From contig JAKZHN010000003.1 in the NCBI GenBank assembly GCA_037179335.1, positions 1-64,000 of the forward strand: 64,000 nucleotides of DNA, read 5' to 3'. The DNA comes from Cyclaneusma minus. Taxonomy: Eukaryota > Ascomycota > Leotiomycetes > Marthamycetales > Marthamycetaceae. The first letter of the stretch is position 1; every line of letters begins with the position of its first letter. Below are positions 20,105-28,975 of the stretch, piece after piece. The translations under genes and the position numbers were made by a program. The notes under the pieces are model-generated. The model was given only the letters and a program-made list of their open reading frames with translations, was not told the DNA's origin and did no database searches.

Positions 20105-22285
20105 TTGTGCACATCCTCCTTTTGGAGCTCATCTGCTAGCGTCCTTGAGACTCCGCATTCTCGAATTGACGCGTCTCGTCCTGCATTTCGAGATACCTCA
20201 GCCAAACAACAACCAAGACGCACCCACGCCTTAAAGGAGCCAGAGCGCGAATTTCCGGCCCCAAACAGAGCGCCTAAGTCATCCCACAACCTCCAATCCT
20301 GCGCAAATCCATGGTACACCTTCCAAGACTACGAGTCCCGTCGCCAGCAAGGAAAGCAGCCGGAGTATACCTTACATCAGGCTGCGCCGACTACAAAACC
20401 CATTCAAGCCATATCGACCTCGAAGAAGAGGAACATCCCACTACGCAGGCCTAGATGCAGTTGACGACTTTCATCACGAGCTTCTCATCTTTGCTTACAA
20501 GTCTCAACGCGACTGCGATTCGGTGAACAGACCTGAACGTGAACCTCTCCCAGGTTGACTGCCAGAGCACTCCCGGCTCAAGAGGGAGTCAAGATTTCGC
20601 CGCACCACGATGATAATGGACCCAACATCCCCCAAGTTTAATACAGCAAAACAACAAAGAGCCATGTTGCAAAGCAAGCTCCACAACCTCTTCCACAATT
20701 CGAAGCGATCCCCTGGCGCGTCTCCCCTCGACAACATCACATCTATCAGTGATCTGATGGAGACCCAGAACTTTGAAGAAGCCTCGAAAGCTGTGCAAAC
20801 TACGGGCTTAGTAACAGGTACAACAGGCATTCGAAAATAACCGCCTGACCCATCACTATCCGCAACTCCTTGAGGGGCCTACTTCTTCCTTGTGGCTCGG
20901 CAACATTCGGCCCTCTGCGAGTCCCTTTCTCCTGATAGGAATGATCAGATAGCATAGACAGCTGTTGTCTGCTCAAGGACTTACTCACAAGAACTGTGGA
21001 TTTTTGAGCTTTGAACTTGTGGAGAGTGCCCAGACAGCTACAGCTCCTCTCAAGGGCAAAGAGACCTTCCCTGTCCCCAGATATCTTTCTCCTTTGCCTC
21101 AATGAGATCGAAGCTGTCGGACACCACTATGTCTCGTGTTAGTGATCTTCCAAACTGCTGAGTCCATATTCGCTTGCTTTATTTACTGTGCTCTGACTAA
21201 CAGCCATGTCATCTAGAAAAAGACTATACCTGCGCCAAGACGATTTTGAAGGGAGAGGGCTTTCACCAATTGCTATTACCCCCGACAGATTTCAACTTTG
21301 GCCAGCTACCAATTCTCCCCTACATCTCTACAGCCCTGCGCTGAGCTCATCAACGCTCTCCTCCACGTTACGCTGCGATTCAACTTCAGACAAGGCAGAA
21401 TCCCTCGCGCCTCACGCAACAAGTAGCACCGATCTTCCTAACCATCATGCTCTTCTGCAACAAGATGGCAGTTTCTCAGGTGAACTGGGTGCTCGACTCA
21501 GAGGGTGACGTGACTCTGGCCCTCGAAAGAACCAGCCAAACGCCCGAGTCACTTTCCAGGCTCGCCGAGGCCGCCGTCAACGAACGGCGTCTACCACCGC
21601 TGCAACTAGTGCTTCTCATGTCAACACGATCTCTCTGGACTGTCAGGCGGGATGTTCCCCACCAGCTCCTCTATGCTGTGGAGAATTTTCCTAATAGCAT
21701 GCGCACTATCCATTCCCCTCCGCAGCATGATGATCCCTGATAGATAAGTCTCATCTCTTTTGGCAGCAGCTCCCTGCAAGAAGCAAAGCCGTTCGAAGTG
21801 CGCGATAGATATCTTGGGCGAAACGATCGAATAACCCCAAAACGTCACCCCAGGTCTGCCGAGGTTTCGACCAGATCATAAGGGCAGAACGCAGGCACAG
21901 CGGAAAGGATATCTGACCGAAACCCGACGCGCCGAGCTTTCCTCCCCAGTCAGTTCTAAGCCCGCCCCGAGCGATCTCTAGCGAAGCAAACAATCATGGT
22001 CCAGCAGCGAAGGGTCTGTCAATCAAAGCTGTTCGAGCTGGTGGTTTGGTTCACCCCAAGTCCTGCTACAAAGGCTACAAACTACGCCTGCCGGAAATCT
22101 GAGAAGGATCTGATGTCGCAGAACTTCTTGCAGATGCAGACGGCCAAGCCGATACTAGCTATGATGACTGCGAGTTCAAGGAGTTACTTCTTGACGAGTT
22201 CTCGATATACCTACCGGGCAAACTTGCACACCGAGGCTTCCAACTAGTTCCTCTCCACGATCTGGCGACAGGAGATGGTAAATAA
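20105..22285 (+). pseudogene. Decayed multi-exon gene of unknown function
   Basis: Several plus-strand segments read like one protein in shifting frames. They are 20105-20464 (NLQSCANPWYTFQDYESRRQ), about 20450-20840 (GLDAVDDFHHELLIFAYKSQ, interrupted by TGA at 20556, then FEEASKAVQTTGLVTG), about 21000-21135 (PSLSPDIFLLCLNEIEAVGH), 21217-21350 (LKGEGFHQLLLPPTDFNFGQ), 21447-21740 (SQVNWVLDSEGDVTLALER) and 21917-22285 (LLLDEFSIYLPGKLAHRGFQ, interrupted by TGA at 22100). A GT-to-TAG stretch around 21138-21216 with CTGACTAAC looks like an intron. The mix of protein-like segments, frameshifts and stops argues for a dying gene rather than a working one. No family recognised. Confidence 0.45.
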
Positions 22286-23629
22286 GATGTTTCACTGTAG
22301 TCCCTGCCAATGTCTCAAAGTCTTTCAGCAAGCGCAGCGCCAGGAGAAGGAACGTGTTCAAGCCTTCCAACTCATCAAAGGCTAATGGACTTTCAGCTAG
22401 CCACACCTGGAGTTTGCTCTCCATCCTTTAAATTAACTGGAGACAGGTTTGTCTGGTGAACGAATGTACAGCCCCAGCTTGTTGTTTTGAGTGGAGCTTG
22501 GCTGATAAGGGCGATACATGTAGTGCAATTGGTGACGGTTCTTCCATGTCACTGGATCACCAGCTGGGAGAAAGACAGAAGTAACGAAAATTTGGTTGCG
22601 GAAACGACGAAGAAAGACCATTCAACTCCTCTCCCCCAACATTCTCTTTTATGTTTTATCTTCTTCAACATCGTTTTGCCTAAGGCTAGCCTAAGCTTAG
22701 GCTGAGTTTGTGGGTCTCGCCGCAACGCTATCACTGTATTCGTTTTTCTATAGAAAGAACCCAGCAAGTCGCCGCGTGGAGCTCAGCACGAGACTCAGGC
22801 CACTGAGCTGGCTACTCAACCTGCTGCTTGAGGTGCGGCTCAGCAGGGACTTAACAGGAGAGCTTGCAGCCTATTGGGGTTGTCGACGTCAGCGGTGCTC
22901 CCATGGCACCCCATGCTCACCGTGAAGGCTCTCTTTGTCTCTTATTTTCTCCCATAACAATCACCTTCCGATGTATCAAGGTGTATGGCCCGAGATACAT
23001 TAGCATCATATGGGTGATCAGGACTACGTGCAACCTTCATAACATCAAAGATGGCAGAGCGTGGATTGATTGGTCTTTGGGTGATTAAGATGGGGATCGT
23101 CAATGGGCATTAACGGCAATATCTTCGTACCTCGCTTTGCTTGACCAAACTTCACCTCATTTTGCCACTCAAGACAGAGATCCCGAAATATGAAAGCAGG
23201 GGTGTCAAGCTGATCTTACTCATCAAGTGCACCACTGTGTTCTTAGCTGGGGAAGAGGATATGCATGATACGACGACTGCAGGACTGGTGCGCTTTTCAG
23301 GAACGCATCATCCGTCTGAACTACTGAACTTCTGTCGATCCTAAATCTCCCTCTTCCGCCTGTCCGTTCTTTCCACTCAGTGGTTTCCGTACCGTCCCTT
23401 GGTCTCCGTGTCGTTTTTCAGTCTCCGTGCCATCTTTCAGTCTCCATCGCCTGCCAGGACAAACTCTTCGCTCGCCAGCCCACCAGACAGGCTACTCCTC
23501 CACCGACTTCCCCCGGGCCCTCGGGGTCCCCACGATCTGTCACATCAGGTGGACATGGTTCAGGGGAGTACCAGGCCCCGCAAAAGAATTCGTCTATCCG
23601 GATCCTCTTTTTCTTCTTTGCTGCATCAG
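22286..23629. other. No gene recognised
   Basis: Short ORFs only. A palindromic cluster GCCTAAGGCTAGCCTAAGCT followed by TAGGC lies at 22679-22704. Around 23390-23440 the words GTCTCCGT and TTTCAGTCTCC are repeated. Nothing functional is evident. Confidence 0.3.
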
Positions 23630-23701
23630 CTACAACCACCACTTTGATGGCTCTGTCTTGTGGTCGGAAGCAGTGTCACGGAAGTCTTCGACTGAGGAGC
23701 G

Positions 23702-23824
23702 CTATCCATCGGTGAGGAGGGCGACGAAGTTGGCGATGCTGCTAGGGGGCCATTCGGGGAGGATAAATTCGTGGTGGCGGTATTCGGGGTATTTGCCGGT
23801 GTCGAGGTCAGGGTCGGAAAGCAT
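23702..23824 (-). pseudogene. Small TATA-driven ORF, 40 aa, ending in a possible premature stop
   Basis: On the minus strand an ATG at 23824 lies 38 bp after a CATAAAAG box (23869-23862) within the left arm of an inverted repeat. The frame encodes LSDPDLDTGKYPEYRHHEFI followed by LPEWPPSSIANFVALLTDG and stops at TAG (23704-23702). The same frame then continues open for 23 more codons with RSSVEDFRDTASDHKTEPSK, so the TAG may be a disabling mutation. The family is not recognised. Its promoter is an inverted duplicate of that of the ORF at 24007. Confidence 0.4.
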
Positions 23825-23827
23825 ATT

Positions 23828-23973
23828 GAAGAGGGAAGTGAGAGCTGGGACCGAAGGAGAGCTTTTATGCTGCGACATGCTCGCCTAAAGCTTAGCGTCT
23901 GGCGCTAGTGCGGGGGGCGACCAGGTCGCAGCATAAAAGCTCCCCTGCGGTCCCAGCTCTCACTTCCCTCTTC
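23828..23973. repeat. Inverted repeat of 49-bp arms carrying divergent TATA boxes
   Basis: Arms 23828-23876 and 23925-23973 match as reverse complements at 47 of 49 positions, separated by 48 bp. Each arm contains CATAAAAG pointing outward, then GGTCCCAGCTCTCACTTCCC. The pair thus forms a symmetric divergent promoter between a minus-strand ORF (23824) and a plus-strand ORF (24007). It can also extrude as a cruciform. Confidence 0.9.
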
Positions 23974-24006
23974 AGGCACTGCCATCCAGCCCCAAATTAT
24001 TCCACG

Positions 24007-24114
24007 ATGACGACCAATCACCTCGGCATAGCGAAATTGCAATACGCACCTACCACGATAATCAAACATCTGGACCGCAACTTCGCACTGTCGTGGCCTC
24101 TTTTGCTGCCGTAA
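24007..24114 (+). CDS. Tiny ORF (35 aa) downstream of the right arm promoter
   Basis: An ATG 68 bp after the CATAAAAG at 23932-23939 opens a 35-codon frame (MTTNHLGIAKLQYAPTTIIK) ending in TAA. It is unrelated to the ORF served by the mirrored promoter. Coding status is doubtful because of its length; the transcript could equally be non-coding. Confidence 0.25.
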   Translation: MTTNHLGIAKLQYAPTTIIKHLDRNFALSWPLLLP

Positions 24115-24482
24115 GCTTGATATTGGGGATTTCAAAGCACTTACTCCCAGAACTGCAATAAGGCAAATCGAGCGCCTAAGGAATTTCAGCCCTCCAGTGG
24201 TTGTGGCTCGTGACCTCACGTGCGTGGTCGAGCAATAAAAGACGCAGATGTGATAGACGTTTTATGACATGAGGGAATAAAGATTGGTTGGAGGGGAAAT
24301 TGTTGTTTGAGACGATATGGTGACCTTTTAGCCACGGTAGTCTTTTGACTCATGGAACCAAATCTTAGCTGAGAACGCTACCTTTGTTCGAGAGCAGCTC
24401 TTGGGACTGAAAATCGTGGACTATCGCAACAGCACACAAGTCGAGAATCAACAGCACGCAGATCACGAAGAGCACGCCCACG

Positions 24483-24782
24483 ATGCTGTCTCCCCCAGGA
24501 TCTCACGAAGGCAGCCAGCGCCCTCAAGGCCCTCCCTCAAACCACCATGTCCACTTTACCCAGCACTCCACGCAGCTCCTCCTCCTCCCTCTAGTCTCCA
24601 GGACCCACTACCACACCATCGTCAAAGATAGGTTGCGATTCATCGACTCAACAGACAAGCTCACCCACCGCCTCCGCAACAACTTCTCCTGTGACCCAGA
24701 GTCTTTCAGCCACCTCACTACTCGTCGACTCTCAAAACTCACCAGTGCCAACCACGCCCCTGTCCACCCGCCTCATCACTAA
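24483..24782 (+). CDS. Hypothetical ORF, 99 aa
   Basis: The ATG-initiated frame is His/Pro-rich at the start and contains VKDRLRFIDSTDKLTHRLRN further on. The nearest TATA-like site (CAATAAAAG, about 24232) is 250 bp upstream. No family recognised; the overlapping frames are also open and proline-rich, so this is weakly supported. Confidence 0.2.
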   Translation: MLSPPGSHEGSQRPQGPPSNHHVHFTQHSTQLLLLPLVSRTHYHTIVKDRLRFIDSTDKLTHRLRNNFSCDPESFSHLTTRRLSKLTSANHAPVHPPHH

Positions 24783-24788
24783 ACCTAC

Positions 24789-25010
24789 TCAAACCACCAC
24801 CATAGCGGCATTCCCCATGACCGCGATTACGCGGGTAAGTCGACGCAATGCCAGCCCTTTGAACGTGCTTTTCGTTCGCCCAAGCGCGCCCTGATTGACG
24901 AGCTGTTGGTTCAGATTGTCCACCTGGAACTGTAGGCGCTGGATCTCAAACGTAGTGTTGCGCTCCAGGTCGTTGACGGCTGCCTTCTGCTGGTCAAGCC
25001 TCTCCTCCTG
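24789..25010 (-). pseudogene. Coiled-coil protein remnant without start codon
   Basis: The minus-strand frame reads QEERLDQQKAAVNDLERNTT, then FEIQRLQFQVDNLNQQLVNQ, a good heptad-type coiled coil, and ends at TGA 24791-24789. A TATA-like TTTAAATACC lies just upstream (25066-25057), about 50 bp before the coiled coil, as in neighbouring small genes. No in-frame ATG exists between them, so the start seems lost. It may belong to the same small-gene group as the Gln/Asn-rich ORFs at 26.2-27.2 kb. Function unknown. Confidence 0.45.
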
Positions 25011-25310
25011 CGCTTGGTGTGTGGTACAGAAGAAGGAGGAAGAGAGGTATTGGGGCGGTATTTAAAGAAGTAATGGAGGGGGGATGAGTGGGATGAGTGT
25101 GACCGTCCTGGGCCGGTCACGAGGCTGGATCACGTGCAGGGCTTTTGGAGCTAGCATGGAGCTAGGGTGAGGCAATCTGGTGCTTAAAAGGCTGGAGAGC
25201 CTCCAAGCTCCCCTTGCCTTCTTCATGACAGTACACACCCATTGCATGTGCTCCTATCCCTTCCGGTGCCGAGGACCCTGCGCGTGACAATCAGGCGCTG
25301 GTCTCGCTTC

Positions 25311-25429
25311 CTTGCGTTCCGAACGAGAGATGGCAGAGGTTTGAAGTTGAAGTTGTGTTGAAGTTGAAATTCAGAGCAGCACCACGCTGGCGCGGTTTGC
25401 TTAGCTACCTCCGCCTCCACCTATAAAAG
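25311..25429 (+). promoter_or_regulatory. Duplicated promoter, copy a
   Basis: It begins with CTTGCGTTCCG, then TGGCAGAGGTTTGAAGTTGAAG, a GCGCGGTTTGCTTAGCTA block and a TATA box TATAAAAG at 25422-25429. The next ATG (25470) is 41 bp after the box. Copy b (25634) shares the same order of blocks. Confidence 0.75.
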
Positions 25430-25469
25430 CACTTCCTTCCTCCTCATCCAATCTTCTCCATACCTTGAG

Positions 25470-25664
25470 ATGGCCATTTCTGACGCCGAACGGCCGGTAG
25501 CTTTTCGGACGACAGAGGAGAAGATGCCGCAGGTCCAGTCTCGAGTCGTGGCGCTCAATCTGACGTGCAAAACCGAAACCGCTCGCAAGTTGAAGTCGCG
25601 CCGTGCTTTGGACTCGATCTTGACCGCTGGATGCTTGCCTCCCCGCCCAATGGCAGAGATTTGA
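25470..25664 (+). CDS. Small ORF (64 aa) under promoter copy a
   Basis: The ATG is the first after the TATA box at 25422. The product is basic with two cysteines (RVVALNLTCKTETARKLKSR, then LTAGCLPP). The frame runs into the start of promoter copy b, where its stop TGA lies within the GAGATTTGA word of that repeat. The C-terminus is thus provided by the next repeat unit, which suggests the ORF is accidental or recently formed. No family recognised. Confidence 0.3.
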   Translation: MAISDAERPVAFRTTEEKMPQVQSRVVALNLTCKTETARKLKSRRALDSILTAGCLPPRPMAEI

Positions 25665-25739
25665 GGTTGAAGTTGAAGTTCTGGGGCAGTACTATGCTAG
25701 CGCGGTTCGCTCAGCTAGCTCTGTTCTCTTCTATAAAGG
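25634..25739 (+). promoter_or_regulatory. Duplicated promoter, copy b
   Basis: Same block order as copy a: CTTGCCTCCCCG, TGGCAGAGATTTGAGGTTGAAG, GCGCGGTTCGCTCAGCTAG, TATA box TATAAAGG at 25732-25739. No convincing ORF follows; the base corresponding to the ATG start in copy a reads TTGGC-like here. Confidence 0.7.
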
Positions 25740-26206
25740 CACTCCCTTCTTCGTCCCCATCGAATTTTTTCATCCGTCGAAACACCTACTTCTCCTGTGC
25801 ATTGGCTGTGGACTCCTTTGTTGCCGTGGGCTCCATACTCAGCTTACCGGTTCGACCGTAAGGATTTTCAATGCTTGTTCTGCCTAAATAGCCCCAGTAC
25901 ACGTGGGGTAAGCAGAGAAGATAGATACCGACAGAACGGCCGCGACAAGAGTTGTTTGACAAGGTGGCGCTCTCGACACCAGGAGTTGACAGTAAGAAGA
26001 CCGAACGAAGTTAGAGCAAGGCTGCATGGTCGAAAGCGGCGTAAAACTAGCCCACTCGGGGTGGAAACTGGAAAACAGAGAACTCTTTGTTCTGGATGTG
26101 AATTTGGGGCCCTAAGCGCGGCGCTAGCTCTTCCCTTACCGCCCTCGACTTGCCTCAGTTCAATATAAATACCTGACCATGGACACCACAAACGCTCTCC
26201 ATCTTT

Positions 26207-26551
26207 TCATGCAGCTGTCTGTCTTTCGAGCTTCCAACTCTGCGACCACAGGAACAGGAGCAAGCAGCTTGTGGGCCATATGCATGGTGGGTGGGACTGA
26301 GGGGTTGTTGCCGGGGACATTGGAGCCAGGGCCAGCGCCGGCCTGCTGTTGCTACACCTGCCAGCTGCTGTTGCAACTGCCGAATCACCAGCTGCTGTTG
26401 CTAATGTGTTGTTGCTGTTACCGCGTTTTTGTTTATCGAATCCTCTACTCATCACCGCTTCCTTTCCGCCTCCTTTGCACATCCTTCTTGGCTGGCGAAT
26501 CTCGCCGGAAAGAACGTTGCGGCCATCTTGGGAAGAGGCGGAGAAAGGCAT
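26207..26551 (-). CDS. Small ORF, 114 aa, with good TATA placement
   Basis: On the minus strand ACTATATAAAG (about 26590-26580) is followed 30-40 bp later by ATCATCATG at 26551. The product is low-complexity: a Ser/Gly/Arg-rich start (PFSASSQDGRNVLSGEIRQP), then an Ala/Thr/Asn-rich repeat derived from GCAACAGCAGCTG units, then a Pro-rich end. In the other minus frames the second half reads RQLQQQLAGV or APVPVVAELEARKTDS, which look more like a Gln-rich coiled-coil protein, so one or two frameshifts may have occurred. Function unknown. Confidence 0.4.
   Translation of the reverse strand: MPFSASSQDGRNVLSGEIRQPRRMCKGGGKEAVMSRGFDKQKRGNSNNTLATAAGDSAVATAAGRCSNSRPALALAPMSPATTPQSHPPCIWPTSCLLLFLWSQSWKLERQTAA
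26344..26420. repeat. GTTGCTGCTG trinucleotide-rich tract
   Basis: Imperfect CTG/TTG triplets on the plus strand (CAG/CAA on the minus strand) with repeated CCAGCTGCTGTTGC blocks. On the minus strand one frame gives poly-Gln-like sequence. It lies inside the 26.2-26.55 kb ORF. Confidence 0.7.
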
Positions 26552-27003
26552 GATGATGGTGAGGAGAGGATGGGTATTACTTTATATAGTTTTGGAACGC
26601 GAGTAAGGTTTTCATTCTCATCTTCGGTCGGGGAGTATGCGCCTCGAAACCTAGATTAGTTCGAGAGAAATCTCGGAGACATGACGAAGGACCAGGAAGT
26701 CATAGAAGGATTTTGACTTAGGGTAAGAATCCCGATCGACAAAACCATCTCAAGTCGAGGGCAGCTTTTGAGACCGATATCGCGACACCCCAATGGAAGC
26801 CGCTCTCTCATTGGGCAAAACATTCCCAAACCGGAGAAAATGCGCCTCTTCAACGGTCCATGACAGTAAAGACAACAAAACACACCTTCGGTGAATGGGA
26901 AACGCCTACTGCACTTCGTCAACAGCTCGACGAAGCGGACCACTTGACTCCTATTTAGACCCCATCAGTGCAATCTACCACGCCAATGCCAGCCGAGAAT
27001 CCA

Positions 27004-27183
27004 TCAATACCGTACGAGACAACCACCCGCTCGCGTTGCGTAGCCAGCGCAACGCCAGTAATCCGCTTTGTGTTGCTCGAACATCAGGTCGTACTTATCC
27101 TTGACGGGAGCGGGCTCGGGCTGGCGGACCCTGGGTTGAGGAGCGGCGGTGTTGTTGCCCGTGTTAGGGTTGTTGTTGCCCAT
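27004..27183 (-). CDS. Small Asn/Pro-rich ORF, 59 aa
   Basis: The minus-strand ATG at 27183 lies 58 bp after TTAAATA (27247-27241). The protein begins GNNNPNTGNNTAAPQPRVRQ and continues with PVKDKYDLMFEQHKADYWRC and a Gly/Cys-containing end. The KDKYDLMFEQHKADYWRC part looks evolved. An out-of-frame ATG at 27194 precedes it. A plus-strand frame of 110 codons (26986-27318) overlaps antisense. I prefer the minus frame because of its TATA box and residue pattern. Function unknown. Confidence 0.35.
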   Translation of the reverse strand: MGNNNPNTGNNTAAPQPRVRQPEPAPVKDKYDLMFEQHKADYWRCAGYATRAGGCLVRY

Positions 27184-27287
27184 GTTCGAACCATTGCTAG
27201 TCGTAGATGTTGGATTGGAAGGAAGGGAAGTCGTAGGTGGTATTTAAGGAAGTTTGGACAGGGGGAATACGAGGGACGCGCCAAGAG

Positions 27288-27415
27288 CTTGCGTTCCGGC
27301 CGTCTGGCAGAGACTTGAAGTCGAGAACTTCAACCCCAGCTTCAAGTTCCTCTACACCACTACCGTTTCCCGGCCGGAGCGTAAGCTCCGCAAATTCTAG
27401 ATCAAGTACAAATAC
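27288..27415 (+). promoter_or_regulatory. Duplicated promoter, copy c
   Basis: It starts with CTTGCGTTCCGGCCG and TGGCAGAGACTTGAAG as in copies a and b, then shares CCCGGCCGGAGCGTAAGCTC with copy d shortly before a TATA-like TACAAATA (27408-27415). Confidence 0.7.
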
Positions 27416-27469
27416 CGCCCCGCCCACCACTTCTCTCCAAACTTCCTCTCACACTTCCATTCCGCTGCG

Positions 27470-27613
27470 ATGGATATGAACGACGACGTTGGCGGCGCCT
27501 CGAGCCTCGACGAGCCTCAAGCCCGTGTTTCTGACGACAAAGAAACAACAGCCACAGGGACTCTTGGCACACAGCCGGTGCAGGGGCGGTCTACCGAGTC
27601 ATTTGCGCCTTGA
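27470..27613 (+). CDS. Tiny acidic ORF (47 aa) under promoter copy c
   Basis: The ATG lies 54 bp after the TATA-like site at 27408-27415. The product is acidic and disordered-looking (DMNDDVGGASSLDEPQARVS, then DDKETTATGTLGTQ). It is not similar to the ORFs under copies a or d. No family recognised. Confidence 0.3.
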   Translation: MDMNDDVGGASSLDEPQARVSDDKETTATGTLGTQPVQGRSTESFAP

Positions 27614-27747
27614 ATTGCACGTACCCATTGTCGCTGCCAGTGAGGCGCCGTCCTCGTCGACACAAAGGAAGAGTAGGAAGACAGGTGTGGTGGCGGTATT
27701 TCAGCGGGTTGGGACGGCGCTAGTTTCGGTTGGAGGTGCGCTAAAAG

Positions 27748-27928
27748 CTTACGTTCCAGCCGAGAGGTGACAGAGATTTGAAGTTGAAGTCGAGGTTGAG
27801 CCCTTGACAGATGTCGAGAAAGCAGCCCATGAGCCTTCATCTTCATCTCATTCGGCTGCAACCCCAAACCGCTACCGCTACCGCTCCCCGGCCGTGACGT
27901 AAGCTCCGTGGATTGTAAGATAAATATA
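27748..27928 (+). promoter_or_regulatory. Duplicated promoter, copy d
   Basis: It starts with CTTACGTTCCAGCCGAGAG and TGACAGAGATTTGAAGTTGAAG. It contains an extra segment relative to copies a and b, then CCCCGGCCGTGACGTAAGCT and the TATA-like TAAATATA at 27921-27928. An ATG follows 42 bp later. Confidence 0.7.
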
Positions 27929-27969
27929 GCGCCCTCCCCCGTCCAACTTACCGAACAAACCAAGGTAGA

Positions 27970-28284
27970 ATGGGCGACCACAGACTACAAAGCAAAGCAA
28001 GAACTGAAGCCACCGCGCTTCAAAACCAGCTGCGGGATTCCAAGGATGCTGAGTCTGCCACACTGCAACGAGAAGTAGAGGAAACTTCTCTTCCCCAGCG
28101 GTTTTTTGACGGCGTCTCGAGCGTTGATGACCACTGGAGAGGTTGTGACTGTCGAGAAGGACTCGACACGAGAATTGCACCGGTCCCCGTTCAGTCTCGG
28201 GGAGCGGTAGCGCATCTAACATTGACAGCCACGTTGACGTTCCACGTGCAATCGGAGACTGGACAAAAGAGACCTGGATGGTGA
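27970..28284 (+). CDS. Small ORF (104 aa) under promoter copy d
   Basis: The first ATG after the TATA box opens a 104-codon frame. The N-terminal third is coiled-coil-like (EATALQNQLRDSKDAESATL, QREVEE). Next come LPQRFFDGVSSVDDHWRGCD and a Val/Thr-rich end. It is the longest ORF attached to a promoter of this family. No domain recognised. Minus-strand frames also cross this interval but lack promoter signals. Confidence 0.4.
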   Translation: MGDHRLQSKARTEATALQNQLRDSKDAESATLQREVEETSLPQRFFDGVSSVDDHWRGCDCREGLDTRIAPVPVQSRGAVAHLTLTATLTFHVQSETGQKRPGW

Positions 28285-28657
28285 AAACCACAGAAACGAG
28301 ACGGCTTCGTATGATGCATGTGCAAGCCACCCGAGGAATGGGATGATGAGTGATTGTAAGTAGGCCATGTCCTGGCTAAGTGACTACAGCTCACTCGAAT
28401 ACGAAGAGCTGGAGATAGTAGATAGTGTATGCTGTTCTCAACTCACCGGCGGCGGCATGGTCTTGTCACTCAAGACAGCTAGCATAATTGGAGAGATACG
28501 CCACAAATCAGAGTACTGAACAGCGAGCTCGAAGGAGTCTGAGATGGTGCGATCTGATTCTCACCGTCATATATCCAGAAACCCAGTCAACAGCTTGCAC
28601 TTGCAGGGTGCAGCCATGGTTTCTCCGGTACGAATACCGTTCTCTCATCCCTGTGGG
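28285..28657. other. No gene recognised
   Basis: Short overlapping frames only; nothing assignable. Confidence 0.3.
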
Positions 28658-28975
28658 TCAGGAAGTGTAAGTCCGCATGAACGAGATCAAAGAGTCTTGC
28701 GATTGGGGAAAGAAACGACGATGCGAATGCAGCGAAGCTCGTAGAACTTCCGGTTTTGTGCCTTCGAATACGAATGGCTGAGAGCGAGGAACGCCGATAT
28801 TGATGATACGATCATGCTGGACAGCGGCACCATTGCTGCCCAAGGACAAACGGAAGCGATTCGTACCCTCACTTTGAAATTGCTCGCGGCTCATAATCAC
28901 ACCTTGGGAGTCAGAAGCTGAGGGCGAAGAGCGAGGACAGCCCTTAACAGCTCGCTTCCCTGCCTTGTCATCCAT
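28658..28975 (-). CDS. Hypothetical protein, 105 aa
   Basis: The minus-strand frame starts at an ATG (28975) right after two in-frame stops. The middle part (EQFQSEGTNRFRLSLGSNGA, then AVQHDRIINIGVPRSQPFVF) has the balanced composition of a folded beta-rich protein rather than chance sequence. The C-terminal 30 residues look less ordered, so the frame may run past a splice site or be truncated. No family recognised, no TATA box evident. Confidence 0.35.
   Translation of the reverse strand: MDDKAGKRAVKGCPRSSPSASDSQGVIMSREQFQSEGTNRFRLSLGSNGAAVQHDRIINIGVPRSQPFVFEGTKPEVLRASLHSHRRFFPQSQDSLISFMRTYTS

Noticed and set aside
26986..27318. Plus-strand 110-codon ATG frame
   Set aside because: Its Val/Arg/Gly-rich translation looks like the complement of the Asn/Pro-rich minus-strand ORF, and it runs through the start of a duplicated promoter copy.
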